A stretch of DNA of 64,000 bases from the NCBI GenBank assembly GCA_014843695.1, contig CM026404.1:83631787-83695786 (forward strand). The letters run 5' to 3'. This stretch comes from Archivesica marissinica. Its lineage: Eukaryota > Mollusca > Bivalvia > Venerida > Vesicomyidae. Below are positions 56,162 to 64,000 of the stretch, in pieces. Under the pieces are notes generated by a model, which worked only from the letters and a program-made list of their open reading frames with translations, did not search any database and was not told the origin of the DNA. Every line of letters begins with the position of its first letter. Within the stretch, counting starts at the first letter, position 1. Both the position numbers and the translations under genes were made by a program.

Positions 56162-56798
56162 TAGGCCCGTAGTGAGGCACACCGAGGAAGTTGCCTCGGT
56201 TAAAATGTATAAGGCAAAAAAAAAATGAAAAATTAAATAAATAAAATGTAAAATATATCCCTTTGCTGTATAAACTGTCCACTGCTAGAGAGCTGACAGG
56301 TCAGTACATAATTATACGTCTAAACTAAATCAGACAATGCAGGAAATCACGTTCATACCCCAACAATTTTAAGCGGGAACATGCATTCGGACACCCCCCC
56401 TAGATTGCCTCGGTTGAAATTTTCCTCTAGCTACGGTACTGCAAATACGAGTTATTATACAGTATAATATCAATTGCAAAATCTGAGGCACACAAACAAC
56501 AACTTGTCCGTTTATATTGAAAACCCTTGCACGCCGTTTCCTGGCAACGGAATTGTGCGACATAAACACGACTGTGTGATATATATGGCGGCATGTTTCT
56601 GGCAATTAGTATCGGCATAGTTTCCAGGAAATGTTTCGCGAAGACCAAACGGCGATATGTTATATAAATTATATAATATATCTCAAAACTAGTTTGCCAC
56701 ATAAAACTGTATTTGTCAACAAACCTACATTTGCCCAATTCAGTAGTGGTATATTATTTCTCACTAAAGGCACCCACCCCATACCCTGAAGGTAATTT
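56162..56798. other. No gene; possible decayed transposon ends
   Basis: TTGCCTCGGTTAAAAT near 56190 and TTGCCTCGGTTGAAAT near 56406 are near-identical direct words, the second followed by CTCTAGCTACGGTACTGC. This resembles an old transposon border, but no complete element could be traced. Confidence 0.3.
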
Positions 56799-56806
56799 AG
56801 GGATTG

Positions 56807-57105
56807 CTGTTGTGTGCGTTTTACATTTATTTATCGTCGCTACCGGTTGCCCATATGAGCGACGCCTCCTGAAGAGATTAGTCATTTTAGATTGTTGGAG
56901 GATAGTGCAATGATACAGACAGAGACCCATTCCAGAGTCCCCTCTGGTTCTTTTACGTGCACGGTGTAAAGCACCGACACGAGACCTCGGTTTAAAGTCC
57001 CATTTGAAAGACTGTTAATTTTATTATGGTTAGACGGGGGATCGAACCTGCGATCCCTGGATTACCAGTCCAGCGTGTTACCACTGGACTACAGATCCGT
57101 CCGTA
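56807..57105 (-). mobile_element. SINE family A, full-length copy
   Basis: Complete head, body and tail on the minus strand. 8-bp duplication AGGGATTG at 56799-56806 and 57106-57113. Confidence 0.9.
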
Positions 57106-57113
57106 AGGGATTG

Positions 57114-57819
57114 ATGTTTCACCGTCACCTACATTTATAATATGCTGCTTACTTTTCACAAAATATTTTTGCAAAATTTCTAAAATATTCCAAAATGCGT
57201 ATCGTATTTTAATTATTTTACTTCACTTGTGACTGAATGCATGCACAGCTAATCAGCGTGTGTCTCATTCAATCGGCTTTTTAACCAATCCGACGCCATT
57301 ATTTCAATAACATCATCTGACCAGCATGCATTGCCCATTGATGCAACTGTCAACACCAATGTATTCCGAATGAACGTATCTATTTTTAGATAAGTGGTTT
57401 CACGAAGACTCACGATATCCGCTTATTTATTTATGTGAATGTATTTTGGCAGTAGTTGGCACTTACAGGCAGGTTATTTTCAGCTAAGGTAATTATGTGT
57501 GATTCGAGAAAACCTTTATGAAATCAGTTGTCAGATAGGTTTGTGATATATTGCTAAATAATGCGTGAACTCCTTCATTATAATTAAGAGGTTCCGCGGT
57601 GGCAATAATTAAGAAACACATTTAATCCTGGAATAATAGTCAATTGAGATTAAAGTTGGTATATTTTCAGATTTAAATTTTAAATTAGAGTTCACTGTAC
57701 TGTCAATTCTGGCACCGTCTCAACAGTTTAGTCAGAGATGACTTAGCAGAAACCTGTACAATCCAAATCAACAGTAGAGAGGTTATTGGTTAACGATCAG
57801 ATTATGCAACGCATGCGCA
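57114..57819. other. No gene seen
   Basis: AT-rich intergenic sequence without supported features. Confidence 0.5.
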
Positions 57820-57831
57820 AGTAGTACATGT

Positions 57832-58044
57832 GGAAGTCGTGATAGCGCAGTGGATGTGCGTTCGCTTCAGGTGCGAAAGATCCGGAGTTAGAGCCCCGCT
57901 GGAGCTGTTACGATTGTGCCCTTAGGCAAGGCATTTAAATTCTACGTTGCCTCTTCTCTCTCCCTCGTGGAATGAGGTCTCGAGAGTGATTAATATAAGT
58001 TGTAAGAACTTGTTTCGCAATCGAGATAAAATAAATGTGTGTAC
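57832..58044 (+). mobile_element. SINE family B with target-site duplication
   Basis: Head GTCGTGATAGCGCAGTGGAT and GGTGCGAAAGATCCGGAG, body CCCTTAGGCAAGGCATTTAA, tail ATTAATATAAGTTGTAAG and TTCGCAATCGAG. Perfect 12-bp duplication AGTAGTACATGT at 57820-57831 and 58045-58056. The GCGATGGATTCCATC segment is deleted. Confidence 0.9.
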
Positions 58045-58310
58045 AGTAGTACATGTCGCACGTAGTACGAGTACACGGTGCGTCCGTATGTAATCTAAAA
58101 CGTGATTCAATATAAAAAACGTGTGTTGTATTTCACTGGGAGAAATAGTTGAATAGTGGAACACAACATAAATAGACAAAACGAAGCCTATGTATGACAA
58201 TGAAGCAAACGCCAGTGAATGCGTCTGCTTTCATTAAGCCAACACAAATAAGATCAATTGGTTAGCAAGGTCATTGTAGTCAGTGAATTGCTTCGGTTTT
58301 ATTTGATGTA

Positions 58311-59974
58311 GGGGAAGGTGGGGCAAAATGGCCCCCTTAAGCTTTAAATCGGATATATATGTCAGTTTTTAAATATAATAATACATTTAAAGCATTTTAT
58401 TAAACTTTACTGTATTAATTTTTTTAATGTTTTTTTTTCTTTCGTTGCGGCACCTTTAACATAGCTTGCTCGTTTTGCCTGAATCTGTTTTCTTCGCTTT
58501 CTTGGAACACTTCCCGACTTCAATTCATATTCACTCGACATGCTTACTGGTTTAGGTGCCCGTTTTCCTTTACTTGTTGCAGCTTGTTTATTGTTTCGTT
58601 GTGTTTGTTTGTATTGCTTAGCTTTCTCTTTCTGAGACCGTTTCTCATCCCTTATTCTTTTCATTTGTAATTTCTCTGCAGCCTCTGCTGTTTTAACTTC
58701 TGCTGTTTTAATCAAATTATTTGTGTACGGGCTTGCTGTTAACAGTTCAGCTGAACCTCGTTTAGTTTTCTTTCTTTTGGCACTTTTGTTAGACTGGTTA
58801 GCTTTTGGAGGTGGCGATATTTCAAATGGTGAAATAAAGCTTGATGTGCTTGATGTGCTTGGAATGGCATTATCATGGTTACGGCGGATTTCTACTGCAC
58901 TAGGCTTTTTAGTAAGACACGTTATTGTAACTTGTTTACCGGTGCTACTTGAAGCTACTTGAGCTGGTTAATTGATTTCTGAATTTGATTAAACGGTTTG
59001 ACTTGTTACACATGTTGACACAACTGTTTCAGATCTTTGTTGAATTGGTAGACCATTGGGAGCTGTGCGAACTAGTTTATCAATTTCAGGAGTTTGTTGA
59101 TTTTGCTGACCACTTTTAGACACTGGTTGATCAATTTTAGAAGCTAAATCAATTGGTTGCTTATCAACAGAATCTGGTTGAATGGGTTGATTTGTTCCAT
59201 AAGTTGGATGAACTGGTTTTGCACTTCCAGAATCAGGCTGATCATGATATCATCTGCTAGATCAATTGCATAAGCCTCTTGAACTGGTTCACTTCTTTCA
59301 TAAGGTGGTTGGTGTGGTAAATCATTATGATTTGGTTGAGCCAAATGATCAAATTCAGGAATGTTTTGACCATGGTCTTGTTTGTAAAATCTGCAGGGTC
59401 AGGTAGACCATTACCAAGACCTGGTTGACATTAGATCATTTGTTATTCCTATATTATCATATAAATTAACTATAAAGGTTCATGAGATATACAAATATTA
59501 AATATTAGATGACATAAATTATATCGAAGCATTGGGGCAAAATGGTATACAGCGGCAAAATGGCCCATATGCCATAATGACCTTCCATAAGTGTACCATT
59601 TTGCCCCATATGCACATGGCATAAAACAAACCACTTCATTAAACGCTCTTCAAGAAACACACTAATTCTTTCCTCCTGATATGTGTACATCACACTGACT
59701 TGTAAGCTAACATAGGTATAACAGCAATCTACTGCATATCTTAATCACAATTAACAATATATGACACCACTTACCCTAGATCAGCAGCATCAACAATCCT
59801 TGTTGTCATCAAACAGATCACCATACCAAGATTTAAAGGACCGCCATTTTGTTAGACGTTCTATGACATGTGACTAATCATTACATATTTATACTAACAG
59901 GTGGCAGTACCTGATAGTTGAGATATATGAGATGTGCCATTTTACCCTATGGGACCATTTTGCCCCACCTTCCC
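58311..59974 (-). mobile_element. pogo-like DNA transposon, internally deleted
   Basis: A 1664-bp element flanked by TA (58309-58310 and 59975-59976). Terminal inverted repeats are GGGGAAGGTGGGGCAAAATG and the inverse of CATTTTGCCCCACCTTCCC. A further GGCAAAATGG motif pair lies at 59528-59610. It keeps one C-terminal transposase frame (58407-58967, minus); no DDE core or DNA-binding domain was found. 58980-59400 is a low-complexity GGTTGA-rich stretch reading NQP-like residues on the minus strand. Confidence 0.75.
58407..58967 (-). pseudogene. C-terminal part of a pogo-like transposase
   Basis: An open frame of 186 codons without its own ATG at the start, preceded by TAA (58968-58970). It contains ISPPPKANQSNKSAKRKKTK and RGSAELLTASPYTNNLIK, which follow the pogo/Tigger tail pattern (P-x-P-K-A ... 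K-R-G-x-A-x-L-L/T-x-T/S-P-x-x-N). A Lys/Glu/Gln-rich end (AEAAEKLQMKRIRDEKRSQK) follows, likely coiled-coil or nuclear-targeting. Upstream catalytic parts are missing, so it cannot act as a transposase. Confidence 0.65.
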
Positions 59975-60191
59975 TAGATTCGCTTGTACTAAACAGTTTA
60001 TTTGAACATTGGTGCACATCCAAATTAGAGTCTGTAGAGATATTTGCGCTGGTTCACTGGGCAAGATATAGGAGCTGAAAAAGAATGCGAGCTTCTTCGG
60101 TTGTCGAGTATGACGTATCACTGATTCCCTTCTCCGATCGAGTATCACTAACCCATTGTCTCCTGAATCGCGTTTGTAAAGTCACTTTATC

Positions 60192-60374
60192 GGACCGGGA
60201 AGTATGTGAGATGGTACGGTGGTCGCCAGATCGGACAGGTGGGTTTTCTCTGGGTACGCCGGTTTCATCCCACACGAACGACCACATTTACACTTTTATC
60301 CGCGCCAACGAGAGTGATTAATATAAGTTGTTAAAACTTGCTTCGCAATCGTTGTAAAATAAAGTTTAAACTTT
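60192..60374 (+). mobile_element. SINE family C, 5-prime truncated, with 14-bp duplication
   Basis: Starts GGACCGGGAAGTATGTGAG, continues GGTGGTCGCCAGATCGGAC and the Pro/Val-like GGTTTTCTCTGGGTACGCC segment, and ends ATTAATATAAGTTGTTAAAA and TTCGCAATCGTTG. Perfect 14-bp duplication AAAGTCACTTTATC at 60178-60191 and 60375-60388. Confidence 0.92.
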
Positions 60375-60618
60375 AAAGTCACTTTATCAAAAGAATTGTC
60401 AATGTTCCATTTCGATAAAATAGTTTTTATATTTATATTTTATATTTTATTTGGCCTAAACATATATGATGATATTTCTTTATTTCGTAATAAGCCATTT
60501 CTTGCCCAAATAATATAAAATATCACCGAAGGATGAAATGCTATGACGAGGACACTCTAGTTGTATCTACAACGTTGGCAACGTTATCATCTAGCAAACA
60601 TGCAGCTATGTTCATTTT

Positions 60619-60804
60619 GTATATGAACAATAACTCATTAAATACACTTGCACTCAAACCCGTAACTAGTATACAAACACGACCGCTCCGTCGATAATAC
60701 ATAAGGAGGCGATCTGATCTATACGGAAATCGTGTTTTATTTGAATAAAAGTGTCAGGCAGCAGCTGTCGACTGCAATATTACGACGACTTTACAATCTG
60801 CCGA
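60619..60804. repeat. 186-bp direct repeat, left copy
   Basis: Contains AAACACGACCGCTCCGTCG and AGGCAGCAGCTGTCGACTGC. It recurs at 61864-62049, offset 1245, with about two mismatches. Confidence 0.92.
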
Positions 60805-61222
60805 TACGCAATAACGAACGCTAGGTCACATGACTGATAATGGAACACGAGAGAAATTGCGACAAGCTAATAGAATGATTGATTTATGGAGACAGAGTTC
60901 CCCACTAATTGTTTCCGCAATAACTTACAGCCTTTATCCCAGAAAATGTCGGCGCCATTGATGAATGTCGTTGGAGACCATTTTGAATAATTAGAGATAT
61001 GGACAGAAATGGGGATTGATTTTTAACATTATACTATTAGCCAATTATTAAGGTCCGCCATGGACGGACATTCTACAGAAATCTAAGTTAATACGTACCT
61101 GTATAACTGCGATTACCGTTTCCCTGTTGTTATTATTTGGTCATGTTTTTATCTGAAGCACATATTTCGGTATCATTCTATACGTGGGTCATGTTACACC
61201 ACAATGTGGTTTTATTGCAACC
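60805..61222. other. No gene seen
   Basis: Unique sequence between the direct repeats, before the SINE. Confidence 0.5.
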
Positions 61223-61234
61223 TGTGTTTTACAT

Positions 61235-61517
61235 TGTTTTTTACGTTTATTTATCGTCGCTACCGGTTGCCCATATGAGCGACGCCTCCTGAAGAGATTA
61301 GTCATTTTAGATTTTGGAGGATAGTGCATGATACAGACAGAGTCCCATTCCATAATCTCCTCTGGTTCTTTTACGTGCACGGTGTAAAGCACCGACACGA
61401 GACCTCGGTTTAACGTCCCATCTGAAAGACTGTTAATTTTATTAGGGTCAGACGGGGGATCGAACCTGCGATCCCTGGATTACCAGTCCAGCGTGTTACC
61501 ACTGGACTACATATCCG
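61235..61517 (-). mobile_element. SINE family A, full-length copy
   Basis: Complete on the minus strand. Perfect 12-bp duplication TGTGTTTTACAT at 61223-61234 and 61518-61529. It lies between the two 186-bp direct repeats. Confidence 0.92.
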
Positions 61518-61529
61518 TGTGTTTTACAT

Positions 61530-61863
61530 AAAATGTATTCTGAAATATATACTGAAATAGTTGGTGATATTTTAACTTGAATGTGATATTGAAACAACAC
61601 GCATGGGTTTTTCATCACAGCTAAGATATACGTATTTCGGTTGTACCCATGAATCTGATTGGTATTAAAAAGAGCCATTTTAATTACCCATGCATAATAG
61701 TTTCGTGAAACCCGGCCCGATTTAAGACAATAGAAGATAGTTTGCACTCATGTCCTTGTAGTACTAAAATACATTTATCCTTTACGACATAAGCGGGTAA
61801 GCAACACTTTGTAAACATAGAGCTGTATAAAGGTATTTTTTTAAAAACTTGCAAGAACGGTTA
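61530..61863. other. No gene seen
   Basis: Unique AT-rich sequence. Confidence 0.5.
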
Positions 61864-62049
61864 GTATATGAACAATAACTCATTAAATACACTTGCACTC
61901 AAACCCGTAACTGGTATACAAACACGACCGCTCCGTCGATAATACATAAGGAGGCGATCTGATCTATACGGAAATCGTATTTTATTTGAATAAAAGTGTC
62001 AGGCAGCAGCTGTCGACTGCAATATTACGACGACTTTACAATCTGCCGA
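61864..62049. repeat. 186-bp direct repeat, right copy
   Basis: Partner of 60619-60804. A SINE of family B starts directly at its end. Confidence 0.92.
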
Positions 62050-62051
62050 GT

Positions 62052-62288
62052 AGTGGAAGTCGTGATAGCGCAGTGGATACGCGTTCGCTTCAGGTGCGAA
62101 AGGTCCGGAGTTCGAGCCCCACTGGAGCCGTTACGATTGTGCCCTTAGGCAAGGCATTTAAATTCCACGTTGCCTCTTCTCTCTCCCTCGTAGCGATGGA
62201 TTCCATCAGCAATGAGGTCTCGAGAGTGATTAATATAAGTTATAAGAACTTGTTTCGCAATCGAGCTAAAATAAATTTGTATAAACTA
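62052..62288 (+). mobile_element. SINE family B, most complete copy
   Basis: Head GTCGTGATAGCGCAGTGGAT, box B GAGTTCGAGCCCC, body CCCTTAGGCAAGGCATTTAA and GATGGATTCCATCAGCAATG, tail GAGTGATTAATATAAGTTAT, TTCGCAATCGAG and TTTGTATAAACT. No clear duplication was found at its borders. The 114-codon frame across it is spurious. Confidence 0.85.
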
Positions 62289-63222
62289 ACGGTTAGTTCA
62301 TATAGCGTTTATTGCGCAATAATTAGATGACGACCGCATCCATATTGGAAGTAACTCACTCGTATTACCTTAGATTGTATCACCTTTGCAAGGTGCGTAT
62401 GACGTAATGACTATCATTTCATTTGTAAGCCATTATTCAGATGTAGTAACTCAAAAGCATCAGAAATCAACAATAAGGTTGCAACGGTCTAGTATACGTT
62501 CTTTGTCCTAACCACTGGCACTTCTGGGCATAATAAGGCAGTTGGTATGGCTACAAACACTCCAAAACGTATCGGAATAGATTCGTCATCCGAGACACTG
62601 TTGCTGCTATTATCTATACATATCTATAGCTTGTTTTATGAAATATGAAACTTCAATCTCCCTGCGGATGTAATTAATAACCAATTTGTTCGGAAATGTT
62701 TACAGGTTTATCTTTCATGGCAATAGGACTGTTGGGATGTATCTAATAAACATTTGCTGCTCTAGACGTCACGGACCGAGGGCAATCACAAGGAGATTAA
62801 TGCGTCTGAGTACTCCGTTTCACCAGCTCTGGGGCATGCATAAACAATGTCTGTCTGATGGTAGAGCACATATAGTAATAGGATCGGCAAACCAGATCAG
62901 CTAGAATGCTGTGGCAAAATAAACAAAGTTCATGTATAGCAGAAGAACTATTGTACAGTGTATGGCACTTAAAACACTGTTGTGACGTCATACCTCTGTA
63001 CTTGCAGTTCATTATTATTAATATTGGACTGCTGTCGTAAGGCCTGTCTTGAGTATTATATTAAATCGTAGTGTAAATATACGAAATTAACAATTTTAAT
63101 TAGTGGGATCTTGCTATATAAGTGTGTGTTTTAAATAAGATATAAGCCTCAAACGGATCCAATATGTAACATATTGGTACTGCGCCTCACACAGTCCAAT
63201 ATTGTACATAAACTGGTACTTG
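62289..63222. other. No gene seen
   Basis: Intergenic. The short frames at 62686-62904 and 62797-63012 have no family resemblance. Confidence 0.5.
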
Positions 63223-64000
63223 GATATCGAAAGGTAGAAAAAACGCTGTATCGCGATAAGTTTACTCATACATCGCGATAGGTAGGAATAACGATGTACC
63301 GCAATAAACTGTAACATACATAACGATAGGTAGGAATAACGATGTACCGCAATAAACTGGCACATACATAACGATAGGTAGGAATAACGATGTACCGCAA
63401 TAAACTGGCACATACATAACGATAGGTAGAAATAACGATGTACCGCAATAAACTGGCAAATACATAACGATAGGTAGGAATAACGATGTACCGCAATAAA
63501 CTGGCACATACATAACGATAGGTAGAAATAACGATGTACCGCAATAAACTGTAACATACATAACGATAGGTAGGAATAACGATGTACCGCAATAAACTGG
63601 CACATACATAACGATAGGTAGGAATAACGCTGTACCGCAATAAACTGTAACATACATAACGATAGGTAGGAATAACGATGTACCGCAATAAACTGGCACA
63701 TACATAACGATAGGTAGGAATAACGATGTACCGCAATAAACTGGCACATACATAACGATAGGTAGAAATAACGATGTACCGCAATAAACTGGCAAATACA
63801 TAACGATAGGTAGGAATAACGATGTACCGCAATAAACTGTAACATACATAACGATAGGTAGAAATAACGATGTACCGCAATAAACTGGCAAATACATAAC
63901 GATAGGTAGGAATAACGATGTACCGCAATAAACTGTAACATACATAACGATAGGTAGGAATAACGATGTACCGCAATAAACTGGCACATGCATAACGATA
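63223..64000. repeat. 48-bp minisatellite, about 16 copies, cut by the window edge
   Basis: Unit CATACATAACGATAGGTAGG, AATAACGATGTACCGCAATA and AACTGGCA. Variants are GTAACA, GGCAAA and AGAAATAACG. The leftmost copy is diverged. Because 48 is divisible by three, three minus-strand frames stay open (16-residue period); these are not genes. Confidence 0.96.

Noticed and set aside
55891..56172. 93-codon frame rich in THKSHTQI
   Set aside because: Translation of the 13-bp array.
60619..62049. LTR retrotransposon with 186-bp LTRs
   Set aside because: No TG...CA termini, primer-binding site, or gag/pol sequence between the repeats; the interval holds a SINE and unique DNA.
61986..62330. 114-codon plus-strand frame
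   Set aside because: Runs across the direct repeat and a SINE of family B; same frame pieces appear in other SINE copies.

Overview
The window is eukaryotic, intron-rich and crowded with repeats. It most likely comes from a marine lophotrochozoan, probably a bivalve mollusc. This is inferred from AT-rich DNA, short exons with GT-AG borders, many tRNA-derived SINEs, dense private minisatellites, and the gene content (calpain, tandem prokineticin/astakine-like cytokine, SPEC3/Stum-like protein). No species is named because no diagnostic sequence can be checked here. There is no prokaryotic operon or CRISPR. Almost every long open frame is a translation of a tandem array whose unit length is a multiple of three or lacks stops.

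Three genes can be supported, all on the + strand. (1) 6571-22100: the last six coding exons of a calpain-type penta-EF-hand domain. They join in phase and end in the family-typical MYS tail; the protease part must lie upstream of the window. (2) 32005-42141: a small secreted protein with a signal peptide and two tandem prokineticin (AVIT)-type cysteine domains, each split over two exons. One exon can either splice onward, completing domain 2, or read through to a stop. (3) 48560-48821: the first coding exon of a SPEC3/Stum-like small membrane protein, whose remaining exons were not found.

The rest is repeats. About twenty unrelated minisatellite arrays (units of 13 to 67 bp) cover roughly 30 percent of the window. 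The largest are a 27-bp array inside a calpain intron (15484-18358), a 42-bp array with an adjoining related 32-bp array (26490-30910), a 32-bp array (45151-46686), a 31-bp array (51375-53317) and a 48-bp array running off the right end. A run of exactly 1000 N (9537-10536) is bracketed by two identical-looking 952-bp direct copies, most simply an assembly artefact.

Transposons include a dead Tc1-type DD34E element (18453-19947), a pogo-like element (58311-59974), a small hAT-type element carrying a BED-finger fragment (55165-55550), six TTAA-flanked piggyBac-like MITEs, a further inverted-repeat family (12985-13601 and 49949-50625), LINE reverse-transcriptase remnants (31040-31225, 33137-33668, 53380-53722), and several SINE families. 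SINE family A has eleven copies, many with perfect 8 to 12 bp target-site duplications. Families B and C have different bodies but share the same 3-prime tail. Many copies sit inside introns of the calpain and prokineticin genes, mostly opposite to the direction of transcription.
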